From Acinetobacter pullicarnis (GTDB lineage Bacteria; Pseudomonadota; Gammaproteobacteria; Pseudomonadales; Moraxellaceae), in NCBI RefSeq assembly GCF_006352475.1, contig NZ_VCMZ01000001.1, forward strand, positions 1 to 64,000: 64,000 nt of DNA, written 5' to 3'. A program made the position numbers and the translations under genes. Below the pieces are notes generated by a model, which ran no database searches, was not told the origin of the DNA, and was given only the letters and a program-made list of their open reading frames with translations. Positions 11,739 to 19,343 of the stretch are shown here, one piece after another. Positions within the stretch are counted from its first letter, which is position 1, and every line of letters starts with the position of its first letter.

Positions 11739-11750
11739 ACAGTGCACTGT
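11739..11750. promoter_or_regulatory. Palindrome in the amiE leader
   Basis: ACAGTGCACTGT is a perfect inverted repeat 31 bp before the amiE start and about 76 bp downstream of the promoter -10. In Pseudomonas the amiE leader is the target of AmiR antitermination. No T-run follows this palindrome, so an operator is at least as likely. Confidence 0.4.
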
Positions 11751-11781
11751 ACTAAAAAATTGAGATAAAGGAAGAATAAAA

Positions 11782-12822
11782 ATGCGACATGGTGATATTA
11801 CAAGTAGCCCAAGTACTGTGGGTGTAGCCGTAGTAAATTATAAAATTCCACGACTACATAGCAAAGCTGAAGTATTGGAAAATGCGCATAAAATTGCAGA
11901 GATGCTCAAGGGAATGAAGCAGGGGTTACCGGGGATGGATCTGGTGATTTTTCCTGAATATAGCACCATGGGGATTATGTATGACCATGATGAAATGATG
12001 GAAACGGCTGCAACGATTCCTGGGGATGAAACTGCGATTTTCTCTGCGGCCTGTCAACAAGCCAATGTCTGGGGAGTCTTTTCCATCACAGGTGAACAGC
12101 ATGAACAACATCCACATAAAGCACCTTATAACACCCTGATTTTGATTAATAACCAAGGTGAAATTGTGCAGAAATACCGCAAGGTGATTCCGTGGTGCCC
12201 CATTGAAGGTTGGTGTCCTGGTGATACGACCTATGTGACTGAAGGACCTAAGGGCCTCAAAGTTTCATTGATCATTTGTGATGATGGTAATTATCCTGAA
12301 ATTTGGCGTGATTGTGCCATGAAGGGGGCAGAGCTAGTCGTTCGTTGCCAAGGCTATATGTATCCAGCATGCGAGCAGCAAGTCTTAATGTCGAAAACCA
12401 TGGCATGGGCCAATAACGTCTATGTGGCGGTTGCGAATGGAACAGGCTTTGATGGGGTGTATACCTACTTTGGCCATTCAGCCATTGTTGGTTTTGATGG
12501 ACGGACTTTGGGGGAGTGCGGTACCGAAGAAATGGGCATTCAATATGCACAGCTATCTTTGGCTGAAATTCGCGATGCACGCCAATACGATCAAGCGCAA
12601 AATCATTTATTTAAGTTGCTGCATCGGGGGTATACCGGTGTATTTAATAATGGTGATGGCGATAAAGGCATTGCCGATTGCCCATTCGATTTTTATCGAA
12701 ACTGGGTTTTAGATGCGAAAAAAACCCAAGAAAATGTAGAGAAAATTACCCGAACACATATTGGCGTTGCGGAATGCCCAGTTGGTAATTTGCCGCATGA
12801 AGGTTTAGAAAAACAAGTTTAG
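11782..12822 (+). CDS. amiE: Aliphatic amidase (acylamide amidohydrolase)
   Basis: AmiE hydrolyses short aliphatic amides such as acetamide and propionamide to the acid and ammonia, giving carbon and nitrogen. The 346-residue product has the same length as Pseudomonas aeruginosa AmiE and is very similar along its whole length (MRHGDI...[40 protein letters not shown]). The nitrilase-type triad falls at the same numbers: Glu59 in FPEYS, Lys134 in KYRK and Cys166 in IICDD. It starts at ATG 11782 with AAAGGAAG upstream. amiB follows after 24 bp. The regulatory genes amiC, amiR and amiS of Pseudomonas are absent nearby. Confidence 0.96.
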   Translation: MRHGDITSSPSTVGVAVVNYKIPRLHSKAEVLENAHKIAEMLKGMKQGLPGMDLVIFPEYSTMGIMYDHDEMMETAATIPGDETAIFSAACQQANVWGVFSITGEQHEQHPHKAPYNTLILINNQGEIVQKYRKVIPWCPIEGWCPGDTTYVTEGPKGLKVSLIICDDGNYPEIWRDCAMKGAELVVRCQGYMYPACEQQVLMSKTMAWANNVYVAVANGTGFDGVYTYFGHSAIVGFDGRTLGECGTEEMGIQYAQLSLAEIRDARQYDQAQNHLFKLLHRGYTGVFNNGDGDKGIADCPFDFYRNWVLDAKKTQENVEKITRTHIGVAECPVGNLPHEGLEKQV

Positions 12823-12846
12823 GTCAAGGGAGAAGGAGGAAGCTAG

Positions 12847-13959
12847 ATGACTTTTGCCAGTGATCGATTTGAGGAAAATCAAGCAGCCATTGCCAAACAA
12901 CATGAGGACATGCAGCGTACACAGCGTGCAGCGCGAACATCAAGATTTAAGTTTGAACCGCAAGCCGTAATGCAGCTGCTTCGGCAACGCATTGTTGGTC
13001 AAGCTCAGGCGTTGACCGAAATTGAACAGATGTTGCAGGTGGTGAAAGCAGACTTTAATCACCCAGAAAGACCACTGGCAGTCATGATGATGCTTGGCAG
13101 CACCGGTATTGGTAAAACAGAAACAGTACGAATTATCAGCGAGGCGATTTATGGCCGCAATGATGCCTTTTGCCGTATTGATATGAATACCTTATCGCAG
13201 GAACATTATGCTGCGGCATTAACTGGTGCACCCCCTGGTTATGTCGGCAGTAAAGAGGGCACCACTTTATTTGATATTGAGGCGATTCAGGGTAGTTTTA
13301 GTAAACCAGGTATTATTTTATTTGATGAAATCGAAAAAGCCAGTAAAGAGGTCATTCGTAGCCTACTCAATGTACTGGACAACGGCAAACTCAGTCTATC
13401 GTCTGGAGTGAAAACTATAGATTTTCGCAACTGCATGATTTTTATGACCAGTAATGTCGGTGCCAAGGCATTACAACAGCAATGGGGGAATTGGAAGTTT
13501 TCCGTACAGCATCTTTTTAAAAGTCGTGATGCCTATGAACAGAAAATTATTGATGCAGCACTTCAGCAACAGTTTGATCCTGAGTTCTTAAACCGTATTG
13601 ACCGTATTTTGCATTATCAACGTATTACACTAGATACCATTCCAGCATTGGTGGGAATCGAGCTACAGAAACTCAATCAACGCTTATCTAAACAAGCACG
13701 TACCGTGAGTATTGATACAGCGGTCATTGAGCAATTAAAACACCAATATGATGGGCGTTTTGGTGCCAGACATTTAGGTCGTCAAATCAGAACGCAAATT
13801 GAACCGATCATTGCAGCCTATATTCTGCAGTACCCTAACGCTGATTTGATTCATATCTGCACTCAAAATGGGCGTTTCATTGTTTCACCATTAGAAAAAA
13901 TACAACAACAAAATGATTTGGCACTCGATGCAGGAGCAAACTATGTCACGCGATTATGA
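12847..13959 (+). CDS. amiB: AmiB-like AAA+ ATPase of the amidase operon
   Basis: The 370-residue product is a single ClpA/ClpB-type AAA+ module: Walker A GSTGIGKTET near residues 84-93, the pore-loop region GAPPGYVGSKEG, Walker B IILFDEIEK, sensor MTSNVG and an arginine-finger stretch FDPEFLNRID. A C-terminal D2-small-like domain ends it. The length and the place directly after amiE match Pseudomonas AmiB, a presumed chaperone of the amidase system. The ribosome site AAGGAGGA, six bases before ATG 12847, is the strongest in the region. The substrate is not known. It overlaps the next gene by 17 bp. Confidence 0.9.
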   Translation: MTFASDRFEENQAAIAKQHEDMQRTQRAARTSRFKFEPQAVMQLLRQRIVGQAQALTEIEQMLQVVKADFNHPERPLAVMMMLGSTGIGKTETVRIISEAIYGRNDAFCRIDMNTLSQEHYAAALTGAPPGYVGSKEGTTLFDIEAIQGSFSKPGIILFDEIEKASKEVIRSLLNVLDNGKLSLSSGVKTIDFRNCMIFMTSNVGAKALQQQWGNWKFSVQHLFKSRDAYEQKIIDAALQQQFDPEFLNRIDRILHYQRITLDTIPALVGIELQKLNQRLSKQARTVSIDTAVIEQLKHQYDGRFGARHLGRQIRTQIEPIIAAYILQYPNADLIHICTQNGRFIVSPLEKIQQQNDLALDAGANYVTRL

Positions 13960-14962
13960 AATTTATGAACTGAATGACTTTGTATTACAACAAGGCGCCA
14001 CCCTTAGAGCTGCCAAATTGGCCTATCGTACCTATGGAACTTTAAATGTAGATAAATCTAATGCCATTGTTTATCCAACGTGGTACTCAGGTCGACACTG
14101 GGAAAATGAATGGTTGATTGGTGAGGATAAGGCACTCAATCCCAATGAATATTTTATTATTGTGCCGAACATGTTTGGCAATGGCTTGTCATCATCACCT
14201 TCCAATACGCCAGCACCTTATAACGGGCCACATTTTCCCAATATCACGGTTTATGACCAAGTGCGTGCTCAACATCAATTGGTCACGGCACATTTTGGAA
14301 TCAGTCAGTTGGTAGCTGTTGTGGGGTGGTCGATGGGGGCGGGGCAAAGTTTTCAATGGGCGGTGAGTTATCCCGATATGGTGTCTAGAATCTTACCTTT
14401 CTGTGGATCGGCCCGCACCAGTGAACATAACAAGGTTTTTCTCGACTCCGTAAAAGCAGCAATTGAAACAGATGCTGCATTTTTAAATGGTGAGTACAGT
14501 ACCCAACCCAGTAAAGGCTTAAGAGCAGCGGCACGAGTTTATGCTGGCTGGGGTTTTAGTCAGCCTTTTTATTGGCAACAACTGTATAAGCAATTGGGTT
14601 ATGCCACTTTAGAGGATTTTTTGGTGGGCTATTGGGAAGGTTTTTTCTTAGATGGTCGCGATGCCAATAATTTATTAGCAATGCTCTGGACTTGGCGCAA
14701 TGGTAATGTCGGCAACACACCAGGCTTTAACGGAGATCATGAAGCAGCACTTGCTTCGATTAAAGCCAAAGCGATTGTGATGCCAGCCGAGCGAGACTTG
14801 TATTTCCCAGTCGATGATGAGGTGTATGAAGTTTCTTGCATGAACAATGCTGAGTTTCGGGCAATTCCTGGTGTTTGGGGGCATTTTGCAGGAGCAGGAT
14901 TACATGCACCAGATACTGCATTTATTAATGCCGCACTGGTTGAGCTGCTGGCTACACCATAA
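13943..14962 (+). CDS. MetX-like alpha/beta hydrolase (homoserine O-acetyltransferase family)
   Basis: The 339-residue product has the fold and motifs of the MetX family: GWSMG with nucleophile Ser130, an acidic residue in PAERDLYFP and a C-terminal His in GVWGHFAGAG. It is shorter than true homoserine O-acetyltransferases and lacks a second motif set I could match, so acyl hydrolysis or acyl transfer linked to amide use is more likely than methionine synthesis. I chose ATG 13943 (MSRDYEIYE) because CAGGAG lies six bases upstream. This start lies inside the amiB end, suggesting translational coupling. It completes a three-gene unit amiE-amiB-hydrolase. Confidence 0.8.
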   Translation: MSRDYEIYELNDFVLQQGATLRAAKLAYRTYGTLNVDKSNAIVYPTWYSGRHWENEWLIGEDKALNPNEYFIIVPNMFGNGLSSSPSNTPAPYNGPHFPNITVYDQVRAQHQLVTAHFGISQLVAVVGWSMGAGQSFQWAVSYPDMVSRILPFCGSARTSEHNKVFLDSVKAAIETDAAFLNGEYSTQPSKGLRAAARVYAGWGFSQPFYWQQLYKQLGYATLEDFLVGYWEGFFLDGRDANNLLAMLWTWRNGNVGNTPGFNGDHEAALASIKAKAIVMPAERDLYFPVDDEVYEVSCMNNAEFRAIPGVWGHFAGAGLHAPDTAFINAALVELLATP

Positions 14963-15117
14963 AGACTATATATCGTGCAGCCCTTAATCCACTGACTTAA
15001 GCAGCAATCCACACATGGTTTCACGTGGATCAAGTCATTTAATTCCAACAAAACCGCCGTATAGGCGATTCCGTGGTTAATTTACGGTTTATTTATTCTT
15101 GGCATTTCTACTCATCT

Positions 15118-16245
15118 TCAAACACAAGTGATCGTGCCCAATACACGGAAACCTTCAGCGCCTGTTACAGAGGGTAGGTTTCCGCTTTGCTGCTCCACAA
15201 AGCGCATGGCTAACCAAGCAAAAGCAGTACCTTCAACCCATGTTGGAGATAGCCCCAAGACTTGTGTGGATTGGACGATCCAGTTATGCTTGCGCAGACG
15301 CCAGCGGAGTTGTTCTAATAAGTGGGTATTATAAGCACCACCACCGCAGACATAGACTTCACCTGTATCTAATGGTGAGCGATAAATTGCTTTTTTGATA
15401 CTGCGGGTCGTGAGTTTAACCAACGTGGCTTGTACATTTTCAGGCAGGTCTTCTAACTCATCATATTCCATGTCATTGCGCCAATCCGCAATCTGCTCAT
15501 CTAGCCATTCCAAATTAAAGTCTTCACGGCCCGTACTTTTCGGTGGTTCTTTGGAGAAGTACTCATGTGCCTGTAGACGATCAAGTAGGGCGCGAATTGG
15601 TTGACCGTAGGCGGCCCAATCGCCATTTTCATCATAGGGTTGTCCCGTATAACGATGACACCATGCATCCATGAGAATATTGGCAGGTCCTGTATCGAAA
15701 CCATAGACACCCTCAGGATCACCTGCGGGCAAGATACTAATATTGGCTATCCCACCAAGATTTAAAATCACTCGGTTAATGCTTGAATGTTGAAATAAGG
15801 CTTGATGAAAAGCAGGGACTAACGGTGCACCTTGGCCACCTGCAGCTAAGTCTCGACGGCGAAAATCTGAAACCACCGCAATTTTAGTGATTTCAGTAAT
15901 AATGTTGGGATCACCAATTTGCAGGCTAAATCCATGCTCTGGGCGATGGCGAATGGTTTGGCCATGTGAACCAATCGCTTTAATTTGGGTACGGTCTATA
16001 TGGTGTGTATCGATAAGTTGATTAATACCGTGACCAATCATTTGTGCCAAAGCCACATCAGCTTTGCCCATGCGATCAATTTCATTGTCGCTTGGTAAGG
16101 TTAAAGCCATCAGTTCACTGCGTAACTCTGGATCAAACTCAAGAGTTAATGTGCCATGAACCATGAATGGGTCAAAAGATGTTGCGACAAAATCGACGCC
16201 ATCCATGCTGGTGCCTGTCATTACGCCAATATAGATCGCGCTCAT
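15118..16245 (-). CDS. anmK: Anhydro-N-acetylmuramic acid kinase
   Basis: AnmK cleaves and phosphorylates 1,6-anhydroMurNAc released in peptidoglycan recycling, giving MurNAc-6-phosphate. The 375-residue product starts MSAIYIGVMTGTSMDGVDFV, the family hallmark, and carries AIGSHGQTIRHRP, LNLGGIANIS and YGFDTGPANILMDAW with the catalytic Asp. I chose ATG 16245 because AGGTGAG lies seven bases upstream; an ATG six codons earlier has no comparable site. It is divergent from tyrS, sharing a short (83-bp) spacer. Confidence 0.95.
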   Translation of the reverse strand: MSAIYIGVMTGTSMDGVDFVATSFDPFMVHGTLTLEFDPELRSELMALTLPSDNEIDRMGKADVALAQMIGHGINQLIDTHHIDRTQIKAIGSHGQTIRHRPEHGFSLQIGDPNIITEITKIAVVSDFRRRDLAAGGQGAPLVPAFHQALFQHSSINRVILNLGGIANISILPAGDPEGVYGFDTGPANILMDAWCHRYTGQPYDENGDWAAYGQPIRALLDRLQAHEYFSKEPPKSTGREDFNLEWLDEQIADWRNDMEYDELEDLPENVQATLVKLTTRSIKKAIYRSPLDTGEVYVCGGGAYNTHLLEQLRWRLRKHNWIVQSTQVLGLSPTWVEGTAFAWLAMRFVEQQSGNLPSVTGAEGFRVLGTITCV

Positions 16246-16328
16246 ATCAATACTCACCTGCATTGTGCAGAAAAAGTGTTAGTATATCGCAGAAATTGTT
16301 TGTATAACCCACGTGTTTGGATTTTGTG

Positions 16329-17543
16329 ATGTCAAATTTTCTGCCGGCTGAAGAACAACTCGCCCTCATCCAACGGGGCACGCATGAGATTATTTCTGAA
16401 GAGGATCTTTTAAAGAAACTCAAAGAGAATCGTCCTTTAAAAATTAAAGCAGGTTTTGATCCGACTGCGCCAGATTTACATTTTGGCCATACGGTATTAA
16501 TCAATAAACTTAAAACGTTTCAAGACCTTGGACATGAAGTCACCTTTTTGATTGGCGATTATACTGCCATGATTGGTGATCCTTCAGGTAAGAGTGCAAC
16601 ACGCCCACCGTTATCGCGTGAGCAAGTTGAAGCGAATGCGAAAACCTATCAAGAACAAGTGTTTAAAATTCTTGATCCGAATAAAACCAAAGTGCGTTTT
16701 AACTCGGAATGGTTTAATGAGCGTTCTGCTGCAGACTTGATTCAACTGGCCAGCCAGCAAACTGTGTCGCGTATGCTAGAGCGTGATGACTTTACCAAGC
16801 GTTATAAGAGCCAACAACCGATTGCGATTCATGAGTTTCTCTATCCATTGGTGCAAGGTTACGACTCGATTGCTTTGGAAGCTGACGTTGAAATGGGTGG
16901 TACTGACCAAACTTTCAACTTGTTGATGGGGCGTACCCTGCAAAGCCGTTACGGACAAGAATCTCAAGTTTGTATTACGGTGCCAATTCTTGAAGGTTTA
17001 GACGGTGTGAATAAAATGTCTAAATCTTTGGGGAACTACATTGGGGTGTTTGATGCGCCGGGTGCTATGTATCAAAAAGTCCTTTCAATGCCAGACAGCT
17101 TGATTCCACGTTACTTCGATTTACTCAGCTTTAAAACGTTGGAAGAAATTGCGGTGCTGCTGAAAGAAGTTGAAGACGGTCGTAATCCACAAGACATTAA
17201 GAAAATTCTTGCCTTGGAATTGGTTGAGCGTTTCCATGGTGCCGAAGCTGCAGCGAATGCACATAAAGGTGCTGGGAATGTGATTACTGAGGGTGAAGTC
17301 CCTGAAGATACCCCAGAAGTGACGATTTCTCGTGCTGAGTTTGGTGGCGAGATCTTTATTACCTCTATTCTACGAATTGCTGGTCTCACCAAAAATGCAG
17401 CGCAAGCCAAAGATGCGATTGCACGTGGCGCGGTAAAAGTAGATTGGGAAGTGGTCGGTGCTGACTTCGCGGTCAATGAAAATAAAACCTGTATTATTCA
17501 ATCAGGTAAAAAAGCCATTGCACGCGTGATCTTTAGCGATTAA
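16329..17543 (+). CDS. tyrS: Tyrosyl-tRNA synthetase
   Basis: TyrS charges tRNA-Tyr. The 404-residue product is a class I synthetase with the HIGH-type motif HFGH ([10 protein letters not shown]), KMSKS ([10 protein letters not shown]) and a C-terminal S4-like RNA-binding domain (about 340-404). It is the TyrRS-Z type found in Acinetobacter. I prefer ATG 16329 ([10 protein letters not shown]) over the upstream in-frame TTG, because the extra codons are not family-like. It is followed by a strong terminator. Confidence 0.96.
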   Translation: MSNFLPAEEQLALIQRGTHEIISEEDLLKKLKENRPLKIKAGFDPTAPDLHFGHTVLINKLKTFQDLGHEVTFLIGDYTAMIGDPSGKSATRPPLSREQVEANAKTYQEQVFKILDPNKTKVRFNSEWFNERSAADLIQLASQQTVSRMLERDDFTKRYKSQQPIAIHEFLYPLVQGYDSIALEADVEMGGTDQTFNLLMGRTLQSRYGQESQVCITVPILEGLDGVNKMSKSLGNYIGVFDAPGAMYQKVLSMPDSLIPRYFDLLSFKTLEEIAVLLKEVEDGRNPQDIKKILALELVERFHGAEAAANAHKGAGNVITEGEVPEDTPEVTISRAEFGGEIFITSILRIAGLTKNAAQAKDAIARGAVKVDWEVVGADFAVNENKTCIIQSGKKAIARVIFSD

Positions 17544-17577
17544 TGAATTGCTAAAGTGATGAAATAAAGCAAAAAAA

Positions 17578-17611
17578 CCACATCAGCGGATCATGTTGAT
17601 GTGGTTTTTTT
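17578..17611 (+). terminator. Terminator after tyrS
   Basis: CCACATCA and TGATGTGG form an 8-bp perfect stem followed by a seven-T tract. An A-run on the left makes it usable on the minus strand too, where the YczE-like gene ends at 17639. Confidence 0.9.
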
Positions 17612-17638
17612 GCTTTAGTCTTTTAGTTGATGCGACGA

Positions 17639-18283
17639 TTAAGCCGATTTTTGCAAACGATCTAAGAATGAAAAATAAGGCATTACCCATTTAATCATTG
17701 TTCCAACCAATAACGCTGTGATGATCGTACCTTCACGCACACCAATGATGTGTTGGGTAAAAATTAAGGCGCTTAAACATGCAAACAAAACAAGAATAAT
17801 GTCACCGAAGGTTTTACATCGACTAAAACTAATTTTAAAACGGACACTGATCGCTTGATAAAAACCTTCAATGGCTAGGTTGACCAAATTGGCTTTAAGA
17901 ATCAGGCACACTCCAACTGCGGTAAAAATACAGCTCAATAAGCAAAATAAAAATTGAGTGAAGTAATGTTGTGCTTGCCAGTTGACGGTCAACATGAGAA
18001 TGACATCAATAAAAATGCCCATGGTCATTCCAGCCAGTATTTGCAAACAACGTGTCCAGTGAAACTGATTTTTTAGCACCATAAACTGTAGGAATATCAT
18101 AAATATATGGAATATTACTGTCAGAGTACCCACGCTTAAAGGAACGATATAACTATAAGCAAAAGGGGTTGATGATACGGGGGAGGTGCCTAATTGAGAG
18201 CGTATAGAAAGCACAACACCAAAGGCCAAAATTGCTAGACCCATAAGTAGGATCAAACTTCGAGAGATAAAATATTGAGGCAT
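17639..18283 (-). CDS. YczE/DUF6198-like integral membrane protein
   Basis: The product of about 214 residues has roughly five hydrophobic helices (SLILLMGLAILAFGVVLSI, VGTLTVIFHIFMIFLQF, a helix near GMTMGIFIDVILML, FLFCLLSCIFTAVGVCLIL, IILVLFACLSALIF) and the YczE/YitT family stretch SIRSQLGTSPVSS. It is a cytoplasmic-membrane protein of unknown function. The start is uncertain: ATG 18283 gives MPQYFISRS, and a TTG two codons earlier is equally supported by an AGG upstream. It converges on tyrS. Confidence 0.75.
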   Translation of the reverse strand: MPQYFISRSLILLMGLAILAFGVVLSIRSQLGTSPVSSTPFAYSYIVPLSVGTLTVIFHIFMIFLQFMVLKNQFHWTRCLQILAGMTMGIFIDVILMLTVNWQAQHYFTQFLFCLLSCIFTAVGVCLILKANLVNLAIEGFYQAISVRFKISFSRCKTFGDIILVLFACLSALIFTQHIIGVREGTIITALLVGTMIKWVMPYFSFLDRLQKSA

Positions 18284-18704
18284 AACCAATTCATCAGCCT
18301 AAATGGGTCGCATCTAGACTGCAGTAAAATAAGATAAAACATGGGAGATATATTTTTCAAAGCTTAGCAAGTGGCCGTGATTCACAATTGAATTGAGCTG
18401 TACTGCGAGTCAATTATAGTGCGGTACTATCAGTTAGTGACACTTGGCAAGAATGAGCTAAGGCATTGAAACGGTAAAATTTTAGATACTTTATCGTATA
18501 ATGAGAAAAATACAAGGGTTTGAAATCTGAAGGTCGATCATTCTGCTGTAAATACAAACCTTGAAGTCCGTAGATCTACGGTTAGCCGCTTGCATATTTA
18601 GATTGAGTTATCCTCTTTTAGATTCAATGCCTCAAACAGCATAAGTTGGTATTTTTACGCTATAGCGATGTTGAACAGGGAGCTTTTATATAATGAAGCC
18701 TCAA

Positions 18705-18718
18705 GTTTCACGTGAAAC
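18705..18718. promoter_or_regulatory. parS site (ParB-binding palindrome)
   Basis: GTTTCACGTGAAAC is the exact 14-base core of the conserved chromosomal parS palindrome TGTTTCACGTGAAACA. An identical core occurs at 51261. ParB/Spo0J spreads from such origin-proximal sites to organise chromosome segregation. The site lies in non-coding DNA about 18.7 kb from dnaA. Confidence 0.85.
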
Positions 18719-18746
18719 GATTGATGGGTTTGTATTCACTTATTTG

Positions 18747-18786
18747 TCTGCTGTCGTTTTTGGATTACGACAGACAGCGCTTTTTT
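18747..18786 (+). terminator. Terminator-like hairpin before small-RNA copy A
   Basis: CTGTCGT and ACGACAG form a 7-bp stem that can extend outward (GTCTG with AGAC), followed by CGC and six Ts. It would end any transcript coming from the parS region, separating it from the small-RNA element. Confidence 0.65.
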
Positions 18787-18827
18787 CCTATATAACTAAT
18801 TGCTTAATTTTAATATTATTATTCTAT

Positions 18828-18950
18828 CAGGAGCAGGATGTCTCCAGACCCAGAAGAAAGATTGAAAGCTCAAGCAGAATGCTCGGTACGACAGGAGTTA
18901 TATCGCAGCAAAACAGGCAAGCCCCGACAGGATGTTGGGGCTTGTTTGTT
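18828..18950 (+). ncRNA. Structured small RNA element, copy A (CsrA-sponge-like)
   Basis: No protein is encoded. A TATTCT -10 element (18820-18825) precedes the start. Hairpin 1 (18830-18845) has loop AGGAT; a small hairpin near 18873-18883 has AGAAT in place of AGGA; hairpin 3 (18884-18905) has ACAGGAG in its loop; the final hairpin (18919-18943) is a terminator with loop AGGAT, then TTGTTTGTTT. The same order of elements occurs at 19073 and, on the other strand, at 37330. Loop motifs of the form C-AGGA-(T/A)G match the established CsrA/RsmA recognition sequence. A family of C4-antisense-like small RNAs has been reported in A. baumannii; this could be the same family, which I cannot check. 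Confidence 0.7.
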
Positions 18951-19072
18951 TCTGCTTGATCCACTTTTAAATTTCAGTACATCCAAGAGGGGAGTACCTT
19001 TGTAGGCTATGGATTACAAGGCATAACGCTTTTTGCTTCTTTTGCTGATGGCTTAAATTGAATATTCTTATT

Positions 19073-19206
19073 TCAACAGGGAACAGGATGTTTCCAAACA
19101 TAAAACAAGAATTACAAGTTGAAAGCAGGACGCTGGGTACGACAGGAGTCATACCGAATGCAGAATATGAAAAAACCTCGACAGGATGTCGGGGTTTTTC
19201 ATTTTT
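19073..19206 (+). ncRNA. Structured small RNA element, copy B
   Basis: This is the second copy, about 245 bp after copy A, with TATTCT at 19063-19068 and a -35-like TTTGCT 16 bp before it. Hairpins: GGAAC-AGGAT-GTTTCC (19080-19095), AGC-AGGAC-GCT (about 19124-19134), GGTA...ACAGGAG...TACC (about 19136-19154) and the terminator CCTCGAC-AGGAT-GTCGGGG (19176-19194) followed by TTTTTC. All four loops contain AGGA. Compared with copies A and C, stem bases change in pairs, which supports a conserved RNA fold. Confidence 0.72.
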
Positions 19207-19343
19207 AGAGATCTTATTTTAAGTTATTAAAATTGAATAAATTAATTTTAATAACTTTACTGCTTTGCTGTTTTTTTCATCAGCCTTAAATAATTTATTT
19301 GCACACTCTGCTTGACGATTTTAATCACGCATTGAGTAAGTAT

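Larger units (their letters stand above)
18290..18820. other. Gene-poor region with parS site and a possible untranslated transcript
   Basis: This stretch lacks a convincing gene. It has a TATAAT element at 18497-18502, the palindrome GTAGATCTAC near 18570, an exact parS core at 18705-18718 and a strong hairpin with a T-run at 18747-18786. An open frame from ATG 18693 runs into the small-RNA element, where its codons make no sense, so I do not call it a gene. A transcript of about 280 nt from 18508 to 18786 is possible. Confidence 0.4.

Noticed and set aside
15018..15031. GTTTCACGTGGATC as a further parS site
   Set aside because: Two core mismatches break the palindrome. ParB usually tolerates fewer changes.
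18693..18959. An 88-codon frame starting at ATG 18693
   Set aside because: It runs through the parS site, a terminator-like hairpin and the small-RNA copy A, and its sequence is dictated by those elements; the ribosome-site spacing is poor.
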